Shown here: positions 55,939 through 64,000 of the stretch, one piece after another
Layout of the letters: each line of letters opens with the position of its first letter
Position numbering within the stretch: position 1 is the stretch's first letter
Assembly (NCBI GenBank): GCA_964612145.1
Contig: CAZTBP010000018.1
Coordinates: 24,261-88,260, forward strand
Source: JAGNLV01 sp964612145
GTDB lineage: Bacteria; Zixibacteria; MSB-5A5; GN15; FEB-12
Direction of reading: 5' to 3'
Length of the DNA stretch: 64,000 bases
Made by a program: the position numbers and the translations under genes
Notes under the pieces: generated by a model
Database searches by the model: none
The model's input: only the letters and a program-made list of their open reading frames with translations
What the model was told of the DNA's origin: nothing

Positions 55939-56934
55939 TTAAACCGATGCATGCTCGGGGGGAGCCATGAACTCCGGACCGACCGGATCGTCGATAGTCT
56001 CATTCACGATTTTGATAATTTCTTCGTGATCTTCATCGGTCAACGTTAGCCCCTGGACCGCCTCCAGTGGTTCGAGCTGGTCCGGTCGGCGCGCGCCCAT
56101 CAGGGCGATATCGGCACCGACATCGAGAGTCCATCGGACAGCAAGTTCAAGTACCGAGCGGCCGTAGCGCCTTTTAACGTAAGACTCCAGCTTGTCCACG
56201 GCTTCAAGATACTGGCTGAATCGCGGCTGTTTGAATTTCGGGTCGTGCCTTCGGAGATCGTCGCCCACAAAAGTACGGTCTTTGCTCATTTTCCCGGACA
56301 GCATGCCTCGACAGAGGGTACCATAGGTCATTGTGGCAATGTCGTTGGTTTTGCAATAAGACAGAATATCATTCTCGATGCCGCGCTCAAAGAGGTTGTA
56401 CGGCGGCTCGAGAATCTGAAGCGGAGCGGACGCCCGAAACGAATCCATCTGATCGACATCGTAGTTACTCACACCAATCGCTCGAATCTTGCGCGCCTGA
56501 AAGAGGTCGTTCATGGTTTCCGCAGTTTCCGCAAAATCGGTGTCCGGATCCGGCCAGTGGATGAAATAAATGTCTACATAATCGGTTTGTAGACGGCGAA
56601 GCGAATCATCGATTTCCTCTTCAATCCGCTTGCGCGAGGAGTTCCTCGCGACTTTTCCTTTCTCATTCCATTGAAGGCCGCACTTCGTACTCAGGATCAC
56701 TTTGTCGCGGTGGCCGTATTGCTTGAGCGCCTTACCGACTATCTCTTCCGACTTGCCAAAACCGTAGATCGGCGCCGTATCGACAACATTGATGCCTTTT
56801 TCCAACGCAGCGACAATAGTATCGATTGAGTCCTGCTCGTCGGTACCGCCCCACATCCATCCGCCGATAGCCCAGGTTCCCAGGCCGATCCGCGACACTT
56901 CCATGTTCATTGATTTGAGAATTTTCGTTTCCAT
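55939..56934 (-). CDS. Aldo/keto reductase
   Basis: NADPH-dependent oxidoreductase of 331 aa. The catalytic tetrad is readable: Asp in VVDTAPIYG, Tyr in the same motif, Lys in VILSTKCGLQ and His in YFIHWPDPD. Substrate-barrel text GLGTWAIGGWMWGGTD is typical of the AKR11/YghZ-like group (general stress protein 69 relatives). C-terminal NADP-binding phrases: ALMGARRPDQL. Full length. It lies 29 bp downstream of the shortened DUF72 gene on the same strand. Physiological substrate unknown. Confidence 0.9.
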   Translation of the reverse strand: METKILKSMNMEVSRIGLGTWAIGGWMWGGTDEQDSIDTIVAALEKGINVVDTAPIYGFGKSEEIVGKALKQYGHRDKVILSTKCGLQWNEKGKVARNSSRKRIEEEIDDSLRRLQTDYVDIYFIHWPDPDTDFAETAETMNDLFQARKIRAIGVSNYDVDQMDSFRASAPLQILEPPYNLFERGIENDILSYCKTNDIATMTYGTLCRGMLSGKMSKDRTFVGDDLRRHDPKFKQPRFSQYLEAVDKLESYVKRRYGRSVLELAVRWTLDVGADIALMGARRPDQLEPLEAVQGLTLTDEDHEEIIKIVNETIDDPVGPEFMAPPEHASV

Positions 56935-56963
56935 CTCCTGCCGCTCCTGTAATCGGTAGTTTA

Positions 56964-57473
56964 TTAGATCATTTCCTGCAGGGCCCTGGCGTCCCGTGCC
57001 GCATAACCGTTCTGGTCATTGTCAAAATAGCAATATATGTCGTTTACCTGCGTTTGCCAATTCTGTATCGATCCGACCCATCCGGCCAAGCCCTTTTTGC
57101 CGTATTCTCCCTCGTAGGTATCACCGGGGCCATGCAGTCGGATATAGATGAAATCCGCCGTGATCTCTTTTGGCGATTTTTGACCAGCCAGTTCGTACAT
57201 GCAAAGTGCTATATTATGATCCGTTACCAGATTCAAAACTTCATCGTTAAACCATGAGAACTGAAAACTACCATTGCTCGTGTCGTGCAAGCTTTTGAGG
57301 GTTGACCCGGAGGGCTGGTTGTAGAACGAATTGCTGACCTCCACGGTATTGAAATGATCGCAGTAGAAACCAAGCATGTCGGAATCGGCGAATTCTTCGG
57401 GGTAGAACGGACCCTTCCAATGGGCGTGGTTCCACCCCGAAGTGCCGATATGTATTTTTGCCGTGGACGCCAC
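56964..57473 (-). pseudogene. DUF72 family protein with an internal deletion
   Basis: Open frame of 169 aa where DUF72 proteins have about 240. The N-terminus (IHIGTSGWNHAHWKGPFYPEEF, FNTVEVSNSFYNQPSGSTL) and C-terminus (SWFNDEVLNLVTDHNIALCMYEL, ADFIYIRLHGPGDTYEGEYG, CYFDNDQNGYAARDA) are normal. Between NGSFQF and SWFNDEV about 70-80 residues are absent, including the strand normally reading AVKASRY and the following barrel part. The deletion keeps the frame. A TIM-barrel-like fold is unlikely to survive, so I call it a probable pseudogene, though a folded short form cannot be excluded. DUF72 function is unknown. Confidence 0.65.
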
Positions 57474-57479
57474 GCTGGA

Positions 57480-57866
57480 TCAGTTGACTATCACGACGCC
57501 GGTATGCTCGCCGGGATGAATGGTGCAGAAGCAGTTATGAGTCCCCGGTTGTGTGAATGCATACGTAACAACCAAACCCTGGCCAATGGTTGAGCTGTTC
57601 AGCGGACCACTTTGATTGCCCGGCGTGCCACCGGTGGCGGTTTGGACAAAGCCGGAACGATTTGTCCACTTCATCTCCGCACCACTTGAGACGACCAGAG
57701 TTTCCGGGACACAGGTGTCTTCATCTGAAAAGACCTCGTCGAGTGGTGGAATGGAATCCGATCCGATAGCGATACCGCGTGGATAATCATCTTCATCATC
57801 GCAACCAACAGTCAGCAGCATCAGGCCGAGGCCGGCGACAACAAAGAAAAGAGTAGTAGCAGAAAT
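57480..57866 (-). CDS. Plastocyanin/cupredoxin-like lipoprotein, start region disturbed
   Basis: Small secreted copper-type protein. The cupredoxin core is clear: VPETLVVSSGAEMKWTNRSG, then FTQPGTHNCFCTIHPGEHTGVVIV with Cys-x4-His ligands. The first in-frame ATG (57821) gives 113 aa but leaves only six residues before the lipobox Cys (LLTVGC), too short for export. In the same frame the codons upstream (TTLFFVVAGLGL) complete an excellent lipoprotein signal, but the only upstream start is an ATT at 57866 right after a stop. Either ATT is used or a frameshift has cut off the true start (an ATG with MIRT lies just upstream in another frame). Confidence 0.65.
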   Translation of the reverse strand: MSATTLFFVVAGLGLMLLTVGCDDEDDYPRGIAIGSDSIPPLDEVFSDEDTCVPETLVVSSGAEMKWTNRSGFVQTATGGTPGNQSGPLNSSTIGQGLVVTYAFTQPGTHNCFCTIHPGEHTGVVIVN

Positions 57867-57945
57867 CTACGGTCCGTATCATAGTGAGCAGGGTGACCCC
57901 ATTCATCTTTGTGAGGTAACCGGCAGTGGTATTCCCATCTACGGT

Positions 57946-58179
57946 TTACACGCGATCCTTGACCGATTCGGCGCCGACAAGATTTGCGCAATGGGCACCG
58001 CAGTACGGCGTGCCGTCGACTTCGACACCGTGACCGATGATACGCGTGTCGCATCGGTCGCAGGTGGGGGCCAGGGCGGTAATGGCACACTCGAAACAAT
58101 CGAAAGTGTGTTTCTTACCTCGCATCGTGATTTCAAAGGCCTTGTCATAGTCATTTCCACATTGTTCACATTTTGGCAT
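57946..58179 (-). CDS. Small zinc-ribbon / metallothionein-like protein
   Basis: Protein of 77 aa with paired Cys: CEQCGNDY, FDCFECAI, TCDRCDTRI and YCGAHCANL. This pattern is that of short prokaryotic zinc-binding proteins annotated as metallothionein family or DUF-type zinc ribbons. The eight Cys plus His in HTFDCFECA and GAHC could hold two metal ions. No signal peptide. It is 30 bp downstream of the DUF2267 gene on the same strand, so they may share a transcript. Function unknown. Confidence 0.78.
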   Translation of the reverse strand: MPKCEQCGNDYDKAFEITMRGKKHTFDCFECAITALAPTCDRCDTRIIGHGVEVDGTPYCGAHCANLVGAESVKDRV

Positions 58180-58209
58180 TGTAACTTCTCCTCTGGTTTT
58201 TATAAATGG

Positions 58210-58608
58210 TTACGACTGCTTCGTGTTCGGTGGAGTGAGCAGCGGGTCGAAATCACCGGGCAACTGACTTTTGATATCCTTCATTTCGCCTTCGGTGAGC
58301 GCCTCAGAGAGCACGGCCATGACTGTTCGCGCCTGGATCTGGGCGGATTTTTCGTCGGACTTAGTGCGCTCCGACACTCGCCGATAGAACTCATCCAGAT
58401 CGAAGTTCTCTGTCGTCTTTGTTGCCTTCGATTCAGTCACGAACCGACCTAATTCTTCGGGCAATTGTGCTGCGAAATTTTCGGGTTCATTGCCGGCCAG
58501 TCGTTCGGCGAGTGTTTGCAGCGTGACGCGCGTTGCGGTAATTGCGTCCTGTTCGTTTGACAGATCGGCAATGTTCTGAACTTTTGCTATAAAGTCATGA
58601 TATTTCAT
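58210..58608 (-). CDS. DUF2267 domain protein
   Basis: Protein of 132 aa in the DUF2267 family, of unknown function. Family text: KYHDFIAKVQNIADLSNEQDA at the start, ATRVTLQTLAERLAGNEPENFAAQLPEELG, then the second half with DEFYRRVSERT and GEMKDIKSQLPGDFDPLL. DUF2267 proteins often appear in stress or host-adaptation contexts. All helical; no signal. Probably co-transcribed with the zinc-ribbon gene downstream. Confidence 0.85.
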   Translation of the reverse strand: MKYHDFIAKVQNIADLSNEQDAITATRVTLQTLAERLAGNEPENFAAQLPEELGRFVTESKATKTTENFDLDEFYRRVSERTKSDEKSAQIQARTVMAVLSEALTEGEMKDIKSQLPGDFDPLLTPPNTKQS

Positions 58609-58754
58609 GGTCGACTCCTTTCGATCTATATCGCTGCCGCCAAAGCGACGAGCATTGCGGAAAGCTCGATATTAAGCAATTTGCTGGCGGAGATGTTGAG
58701 GCGATCAGATGTCACGCGGGCATGTAGACTTGCCGGACTCGGCTCGTGCCCGCA

Positions 58755-59218
58755 TCAATTATAACAATGGGCGGCAACTCTGGTTCCGCGCCGCCGGTGT
58801 TCGGGACAGAAGTAACAGGAGCGACCGGATATCCGAATTTTTGTTATGGTTCCGCCGCTTTTCGGACATTTTTCACCGTCGTCCCTTTTGGGTGTAAGAT
58901 AAGTGCGCGGATCTAATCCGACGCGGAAAAGGATCTCATCGCTGTAGACGTTGCCGATACCGGCTATAACAGACCTGATCATCAGCTTCGACTTGATTGT
59001 CCCCCGCCGATCTTCGATTGGCTGGTAAAAGACACAAAAATCTAATTCATCCCCGAGCGGATCCGGTCCGAGACAATTATCATCGATAAACTTATCCGGG
59101 TCGCTTGTGAGACCCAGCTTGCCGAGTTTACGTCTGCAACGGCTATCTCTATTCGTTTAGGGAGAGCGGTGGAGTCAATGTATCGCTTAAATGTTTCCAC
59201 ATCCGGTAATTCTGGCAT
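58755..59218 (-). pseudogene. mutM: Broken formamidopyrimidine-DNA glycosylase (Fpg/MutM)
   Basis: Both ends of Fpg are recognisable but the middle is gone. N-terminus from 59218: MPELPDVETFKRYI with the catalytic Pro2/Glu3. About 40 residues on, the text jumps, in another frame, to KLGKLGLTSDPDKFIDD and CLGPDPL, a late part of Fpg, then RRGTIKSKLMIRSVIAGIGNVYSDEILF and the zinc finger. About 90 codons are missing at about 59120-59130 and the frames do not match. The first zinc-finger pair is also damaged (CPKSGG where CPxCG is expected). The base-excision function is lost from this copy. Confidence 0.82.
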
Positions 59219-59305
59219 AGTAACAAACAAGGTGAGAATTGAAGAATATACAAGAAGGGGAATTGCCGTAAGCAATACGTGTCGTTTTTACGCATCCGAT
59301 GGCAA

Positions 59306-59332
59306 TGAAAAGGCCGGGAAAAATCCCGGCCC
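59306..59332 (-). terminator. Terminator of the cysteine desulfurase gene
   Basis: GGCCGGGA (59312-59319) and TCCCGGCC (59324-59331) form a perfect stem with an AAAA loop; on the minus strand it is followed by TTTTC. It lies 25 bp beyond the desulfurase stop. Confidence 0.75.
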
Positions 59333-59355
59333 TTATTTACAATAGACAATTTCTG

Positions 59356-60555
59356 TTACTGCTTACCGGCCGATGTCGCTAGGCGCTCCTCGGCCCGCCT
59401 GGCGATATCCTGCATGGCCTCGATCGCCCTGTCGATATGGGCTTCGGTATTAAACGGGCCGATTGCAAAGCGCACACCGCCGTGTTGTTGAAGCGTCCCG
59501 ATCTGTTTGTGAACCAGCGGAGCGCAGTGAAGGCCGGTTCGAGTGGCGATATCAAAGTCGACGTCGAGAATGATTCCAACATCACCCGCCTCGAACCCCT
59601 CGATATTCATTGTGATTGTCGAAAGATGGTTCTTCAGGCTTTCACAGCAATAGACCGTAACTCCGTCGATCTCGTTGAACCCGTCGACCAGTCTGCCAGC
59701 CAGCTTCATTTCTTTGGCGTGTATCGCCTCCACCCCGCCCTGTTCCTCGATCCAGTCTTGCCCCGCCCAGAGCGATGCAATGCCGACCATGTTGGGGGTG
59801 CCGTATTCCATTCGGTACGGGTATTCATCAAGATGGTACGGATAGGCCGAGCGCACCCCGGTTCCTCCCGCTCGGCTGTGGCGAATATCGACATGACCGC
59901 GCACACACATTCCGCCGATACCGGTTGCGCCCATCAAGCCTTTGTGCCCTGTGAACGCGACGACATCGATATTCATCTGTTGCATGTTGATCGGGACCAC
60001 TCCGGCGGTCTGGGAGGCATCGATGGCAAACAGCACTCCGGCTTCTTTACATATTCGGCCAATCTCTGCCACCGGCTGGACCGTCCCAAGCACATTGGAG
60101 CCGTGATTGACAATAACCAGCTTCGTTTTCTTCGAGATGGCCTTTTTGATATCATCAGGATCGACAAAACCGCTTTGGTCAAAGGGAACCCAGGTGGCCT
60201 CGATACCGGCGTCGCGCACAAGATGATTAATGGGACGAATGACCGAATTGTGTTCCAGATTCGTTGTCACGACATGATCACCCGCCAGCAGGAGACCGTT
60301 GATGATCAAATTGAGGCTGTCGGTGGCGTTGTACGAAAAACACAACCGTTCCGGCACTGCTTCATCGCCGCCGAAAAACCGCGTGAGACGGGTGCGCAGA
60401 TTCTCGACGATATTGCCGGCCTCAATCGCTTTATCAAAGCCGCTGCGGCCGGGGTTGACGCCACAGCCACGGTAGAATTCGGTCATGAAGCTGTACACCC
60501 GGTCCGGTTTCGGCCAGGAGGTGGCGGCATTGTCCAGATATATGAGATTTTCCAC
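59356..60555 (-). CDS. Cysteine desulfurase family, class V aminotransferase (SufS/CsdA-like)
   Basis: PLP enzyme of 399 aa. Starts YLDNAATSWPKP, with NPGRSGFDKAIEAGN, TTNLEHNSVIRP, cofactor Asp in FAIDASQTAG, Schiff-base Lys in FTGHKGLMGATG, and the catalytic Cys loop in TRTGLHCAPLVHKQIGT, all intact. The GGCVNPGR-type start and the C-terminal GGVRFAIGPFNT place it in the cysteine desulfurase-like family that supplies sulfur from cysteine; no suf/isc partners are nearby. It is the one clearly intact gene among broken neighbours. Terminator downstream. Confidence 0.88.
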   Translation of the reverse strand: MENLIYLDNAATSWPKPDRVYSFMTEFYRGCGVNPGRSGFDKAIEAGNIVENLRTRLTRFFGGDEAVPERLCFSYNATDSLNLIINGLLLAGDHVVTTNLEHNSVIRPINHLVRDAGIEATWVPFDQSGFVDPDDIKKAISKKTKLVIVNHGSNVLGTVQPVAEIGRICKEAGVLFAIDASQTAGVVPINMQQMNIDVVAFTGHKGLMGATGIGGMCVRGHVDIRHSRAGGTGVRSAYPYHLDEYPYRMEYGTPNMVGIASLWAGQDWIEEQGGVEAIHAKEMKLAGRLVDGFNEIDGVTVYCCESLKNHLSTITMNIEGFEAGDVGIILDVDFDIATRTGLHCAPLVHKQIGTLQQHGGVRFAIGPFNTEAHIDRAIEAMQDIARRAEERLATSAGKQ

Positions 60556-60692
60556 GATAGACCTCGCAAACAGATTTGAGATTCCGGCTGCGCGGCGAAA
60601 TTATACCAATCAATCGCCGTTTACTGCCTTAAGATATGTCAGGATCACGATCTGTCAATCAAATGTGGTAAAAATCGTCTCTGATTGATGAG

Positions 60693-61190
60693 TCAGGAAA
60701 TGTCAGGGAGACGGGAGATTACGTGCTCGACAAGGTCATCACGATTGTCGCGGGTGACTTCAATCAAGCGGCTATCGGTTCTCTTTTTGGCTTCCCGACT
60801 AAGGCCGCCTCCTTTGAGCGCCACCATTGCAATCACCGGTCGCGAACTGTCCAGCAGGCGTCGGACAATCTGCCGGAATTTCCCCGAGAAACACTCCATT
60901 CTGCCTATCTCATCAATTACGACCGGGCTCGATCGATCCAAATCGAGGTGCAGTTGGCTTAGAAACTGTTCGAAGGTTGCGACATTAACCCGTATTTACT
61001 GGCCCTATACGGCGATGTGATAGCTTTATGCGCCAGCATTTCCTCCCATCCATCGTACGAAACCAGCTTGGAGCCGGAGCGTGAAGTCCCCTCACGAATC
61101 TCGTCCGTATAAAACCCTTCCACTTCTGTAAATCGCTCAGCAACCCTTTGGACAAGTGCAAATCACCCGGCGTTTCCGGTCGGTCCAGCG
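60693..61190 (-). pseudogene. Broken THEP1-family nucleoside-triphosphatase
   Basis: Remnant of a THEP1 (NTPase_1/DUF265) gene. C-terminal half, in frame 60693-60980: VVIDEIGRMECFSGKFRQIV (Walker B), MVALKGGG, VTRDNRDDLVEHVI. N-terminal half lies in another frame: VAERFTEVEGFYTDEIREG (61133-61144 is its first VAER) down to about 60975, where a one-base shift after KYG separates the halves. Upstream, the P-loop region reads GPTGNAG and then a stop, so the Walker A Lys-Thr is destroyed. At least two lesions; the shift alone could be a sequencing error in a G-run, the P-loop loss could not. Confidence 0.75.
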
Positions 61191-61199
61191 CATACGGTT

Positions 61200-61475
61200 T
61201 GGCAGAATCTATTCCCGCAACCGGCTCAAAACGCACGGCACCGGACTGAGTATGATGCCGTCGGCATCCTCGGGCGGGAAGACTTCGGTCGCTCCGCAGG
61301 AACGGACAACAACAGCATCGATCTTCTCGCGCTCGATCCAGTCCGTTGTCAGCCGTACTTTTTCAGAGGCAACGACAATTTTCCGCGATGGCAACTTGCC
61401 GTCGACGACGATATCCTGCGGAGCGGCGGCTGCCAGTTTCACCTGTTTCACCAAATTTGAATCTTGGCAGGACCT
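61200..61475 (-). pseudogene. hisG: Internal fragment of ATP phosphoribosyltransferase (HisG)
   Basis: About 80 codons resembling the late part of HisG: VKLAAAAPQDIVVDGKLPSRK, VVASEKVRLTTDW, then the diagnostic SCGATEVFPPEDADGI (usual form SWGATEV..P...DAIV). The frame then shifts: the continuation TQSGAVRFEPVAGIDSA, matching TETGSTLRANGLRII, is in the neighbouring frame. The N-terminal 120 or so residues are absent and no start exists; the upstream side is the adenine methyltransferase start. Histidine synthesis, if present, must rely on another copy. Confidence 0.65.
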
Positions 61476-61502
61476 GGTTTGACGACGTAGGTTGATGGTG
61501 TT

Positions 61503-63668
61503 ATGGAGGTTAGGAGATTATCGAGGACGTCTGCCGGGCACCGAGCCGCCAAGCTCAGGAGCTTGCTTGTGAACCTGGAAGACGCGTTTCATGTGGCAGG
61601 AGCCGGCAACGCTCAACACGCCGCGCAGCAAAAACTCCTGCGAATGTGCTGCTACTACCTGGCGGGTCGACAGGGCTTTTCAGATGGGACAAACCTGAAT
61701 TCATTTTTCGAGGACCCCGGCCCGGAGAACCTGCCGATCAAATTCGACGATATTGATGAAACACTCCCGGATTTCACCGCATCGGATCTCACCGATATGG
61801 TCCAGCTTCTTTTTCCCGGTCGCAAAACGAGAGGCTCCTACTACACCCCGGTCTGGCTGGCCCGGGCGATGTGCCGCGATGCCCTGATACGCACGCTCGG
61901 CCCTCGGTGTGAGACACTGCTTGATGACAGTACCATTAATATGGACCCACCCGAGACTCAGGCCATTTACGATCAGCTGCGGACGCTGCGGGTTCTCGAT
62001 CCCGCTTGCGGCGGGGGTGTGTTTCTGGTGGAAATGCTGCATCTACTGCTGCGGTTACATCAGCGAGTTGAAGCGGCGGGACCGGACAGCCGGCAGAGCC
62101 CGTCGGCTGCTGTCGTTCACCGAATCATTCAAGACAACTTGTTCGGCGTGGACCTCGATCCCAACGCCCTGGCCGTGACCCGGTTCCGACTCTGGCTAGC
62201 GTGTCGGAGGCTCGGCGGAAATCTGACCCCGGAGACGATCGTGCGGAATCTTCAACCGGGAGACAGCCTGATCACCGAACCCCTTGGGCTGAAAGCGGAT
62301 ATCGTGATCACGAACCCGCCGTATGGTGTTCGCATAGCACCGGAAATACGAAATCACCTGTTTAACCCAAATGACTCCGGGCGCCAATCCCGAGACTCCT
62401 GTGGGCTGTTTATTGCCCGATCGCTTGAGCTAACGAGAGAAAACGGCATTGTCAGTCTGCTGGTGGGCGACAGCTGGCGTACCATCCGAAGCCACTTTCC
62501 CTTGCGAGAACGACTCCTGCGCGAGACATCTATTGAACGTATCGTGGAACTTCCGGGGCATGTCTTTGATGCCACCGTAACGACTAATGTACTGGTACTG
62601 CGAAATGGTAAGGCTGGGGCTGAACACAACATTGAAGCGACAGACTTTTCGGCAGTCAGGACCGACGACACCAAATTAGTAGAGTCCACACTTGAGTCCC
62701 CGCAGTCACACACGAAGAGGCTTTCAGACATAGTGTATTGCTACCGTCAATCCGAATGCACGACACTACCGCGCGCACCGATCTTCATTGGGTCATGGCG
62801 CCTGCGCCGGTTGATGACTGACACGACTCTGATACCACTGGGAAAAATCGCTGATATCAGACATGGTCTCACTACCGGCAATACGCGAAAGTTTGTCTAT
62901 AAGTCGTCGGGAGCGCGCGGAGCCTACCGTGCTGCCTCTCCGGAATTGATACTGGATATGGGCGAGACAAATCTTACCCAAGACGAGCAATGGCACGGCA
63001 TCGACCCCGAGCGATACGATGGACGCTACCTCGTGCCGTACGACAAGGGCGGGGCCAGCCGATCCGACAGCAACTGGCTGCCGTGTTACAACGTTCCGAC
63101 CGAGTATTATATCGACTGGCGGCGCTCAAGCGTTGACGAAATGAAAAAGCTCCCAGGTTTTCGCCACGATGGCAAAGAGTTTTACTTCCGGTCCGGAATT
63201 ACGTTTTCCCACACGGGTCGCTACGCCCCGACATTCCGGCTCGGGTCAGCCTCGGTATTCGACACCGCCGGGTCCTCTTTGTTTCCTCATGAAATGGAGA
63301 TCGAACTGCTTCTGGCTGTACTCAATTCGAAGTTAGTGCGATATCTTTTCAAAACCTTCATAAATCATACTGTTAACACTGCCGAGGGCCCTCTTAAGGA
63401 AATCCCGATTGCGATGCCTTCGGAATTACCAGCCCAACAACTTTGTAAACTGGTTGGGTCAATTATTCGAAAACAAAGCCGGGATCGTTACTATCCTTAT
63501 TTCCAGTATGAACAACTCGCCATCGACGAGCTCGTGTATGAACAGTATGGATTACAGGAGACCGAAAGAACCGAAATAGAGACCTGGTTCCGGCGACGAT
63601 ACCCGCGAATCACTGCAGACTGCGTACCGGATGCTGTGACGCCGACATTTTCTCCCCCATATCACTGA
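61503..63668 (+). CDS. N6-adenine DNA methyltransferase (Eco57I / PglX-like), orphan
   Basis: DNA methyltransferase of 721 aa. Residues 1-105 are of unknown type; RKTRGSYYTPVWLARAM opens the catalytic domain, SAM motif I is LDPACGGGVFLVEML (Asp166), and motif IV is NPPYG (Asn271), typical of N6-adenine enzymes. A C-terminal target-recognition region (about 440-690, TaqI/PglX-like: ITFSHTGRYAPTFR, VFDTAGSSLFP, LLAVLNSKLVRYLFKTF) follows. There is no PD-(D/E)xK nuclease domain, and no restriction or BREX partner lies beside it in the window. Either an orphan or the survivor of a lost R-M/BREX/type IIG locus. The start ATG at 61503 has only a weak ribosome site. Confidence 0.83.
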   Translation: MEVRRLSRTSAGHRAAKLRSLLVNLEDAFHVAGAGNAQHAAQQKLLRMCCYYLAGRQGFSDGTNLNSFFEDPGPENLPIKFDDIDETLPDFTASDLTDMVQLLFPGRKTRGSYYTPVWLARAMCRDALIRTLGPRCETLLDDSTINMDPPETQAIYDQLRTLRVLDPACGGGVFLVEMLHLLLRLHQRVEAAGPDSRQSPSAAVVHRIIQDNLFGVDLDPNALAVTRFRLWLACRRLGGNLTPETIVRNLQPGDSLITEPLGLKADIVITNPPYGVRIAPEIRNHLFNPNDSGRQSRDSCGLFIARSLELTRENGIVSLLVGDSWRTIRSHFPLRERLLRETSIERIVELPGHVFDATVTTNVLVLRNGKAGAEHNIEATDFSAVRTDDTKLVESTLESPQSHTKRLSDIVYCYRQSECTTLPRAPIFIGSWRLRRLMTDTTLIPLGKIADIRHGLTTGNTRKFVYKSSGARGAYRAASPELILDMGETNLTQDEQWHGIDPERYDGRYLVPYDKGGASRSDSNWLPCYNVPTEYYIDWRRSSVDEMKKLPGFRHDGKEFYFRSGITFSHTGRYAPTFRLGSASVFDTAGSSLFPHEMEIELLLAVLNSKLVRYLFKTFINHTVNTAEGPLKEIPIAMPSELPAQQLCKLVGSIIRKQSRDRYYPYFQYEQLAIDELVYEQYGLQETERTEIETWFRRRYPRITADCVPDAVTPTFSPPYH

Positions 63669-63870
63669 CGAATCCCCGCGTTCGTTGTGTCAGGTAGTGC
63701 TCCTCGCCGTAGGCTGTCGTGTACATGCTGTCTGCTGCAGCCAGAAGCGGCTCGGCCTCGTCGAAGCGACCCTGCAGGGCATCGCGATATATAGAGTCGG
63801 CCTCGGCCAACTGTCCGTCGTTTCGACTCACTCCGATAGATAGACAACCCCCATCCCGCCTACCCCAGCC
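63640..63870 (-). pseudogene. Remnant of a TPR-tailed protein (protein-kinase type)
   Basis: Minus-strand text AEADSIYRDALQGRFDEAEPLLAA and AYGEEHYLTQRTRGFVSDMGE resembles the final TPR repeats of bacterial serine/threonine kinases with TPR tails (AEPLL...G..H..T). The two halves join abruptly at DAL/QGR, as if intervening repeats were lost. No start, no kinase domain; it overlaps the end of the methyltransferase gene. Weak evidence because the match is short. Confidence 0.35.
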
Positions 63871-63946
63871 GGTCCGTGATCTCGTAAGCACCTATCCGAC
63901 TTCTTGCCCTGCCCTTAGCTCATCCCCCTACCCTAAAACAACTTAA

Positions 63947-64000
63947 TGACCTTCCCCCCGTTTTGTGGACACTCAGTTAGGACACTGTGATTACTCCAGT
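63947..64000 (+). mobile_element. Terminal sequence of an IS3-like insertion element (cut by window end)
   Basis: From TGACCTTCCCCCCGTTTTG the text runs into TGTGGACACTCAG and GGACACTG, a pattern I associate with the end and leader of IS3-family elements, in front of the transposase orfA. The transposase itself would lie beyond 64000. The call depends on pattern memory, not on a matched pair of repeats. Confidence 0.5.

Noticed and set aside
1..64000. CRISPR arrays
   Set aside because: No set of regularly spaced short direct repeats was seen; the only clear tandem repeat is the PKD duplication inside a gene.

Overview
The window looks like chromosome from an uncultivated Gram-negative bacterium of the FCB superphylum (Zixibacteria, Latescibacteria or a relative; this is inferred). 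Evidence: an LptF/LptG pair and two RND efflux systems imply an outer membrane with LPS. A secreted subtilase ends in a 'NYPNPFNPTT' sorting tail typical of FCB lineages, and another ends in a dockerin. Most genes are ordinary, densely packed and often overlap by 1-4 bp.

Layout. 0.1-4.6 kb: RND adaptor and permease. 4.7-9.6 kb: DUF488 protein, a secreted beta-propeller/transglutaminase protein, and an overlapping trio of an OB/HD YhaM-like nuclease with a FetAB-type ABC exporter. 9.8 kb: tRNA-Ser(GGA). 10-17 kb: TPR protein, diaminopropionate ammonia-lyase, lptF-lptG, a methyltransferase and a cNMP-binding/aspartase fusion. 17-23 kb: zinc alcohol dehydrogenase, the stranded 3' end of an ABC exporter gene, and a second RND pair. 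23-32.6 kb: two secreted subtilases, an ECF sigma factor, a small anti-sigma-like protein and a divergent TPR-CHAT protease. 32.6-48.9 kb: one long minus-strand glucan/trehalose cluster (glgE, treS-maltokinase, glgB, winged helix, treZ, GH57, treY, malQ). 49-57 kb: LigT-like protein, metallophosphoesterase, ferredoxin-methyltransferase fusion, aromatic amino acid decarboxylase, DUF418 protein, SDR and aldo/keto reductase. 57-64 kb: small genes mixed with visibly broken ones (DUF72, cupredoxin, fpg, hisG, THEP1, a TPR tail), an intact cysteine desulfurase, an orphan N6-adenine methyltransferase, and the apparent end of an IS3-like element cut by the window edge.

How genes work together. The glucan cluster encodes both routes between alpha-glucan and trehalose: TreS-maltokinase, GlgE and GlgB build glucan from trehalose, while TreY and TreZ release trehalose from glucan, with MalQ and a GH57 enzyme for trimming. 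Nothing for ADP-glucose synthesis (glgC/glgA) is in the window.

Best candidate for a little-described system: the 26.6-32.6 kb locus. A TPR-CHAT caspase-like protease with an intact His/Cys dyad sits divergent from an ECF sigma factor, a Cys-free anti-sigma-like protein and a secreted subtilase. The parts recall the TPR-CHAT/Csx30/CASP-sigma module of type III-E CRISPR (Craspase), but no CRISPR array or effector is present. A second notable pattern is the concentration of genes with internal deletions and frameshifts between 56.9 and 63.9 kb.
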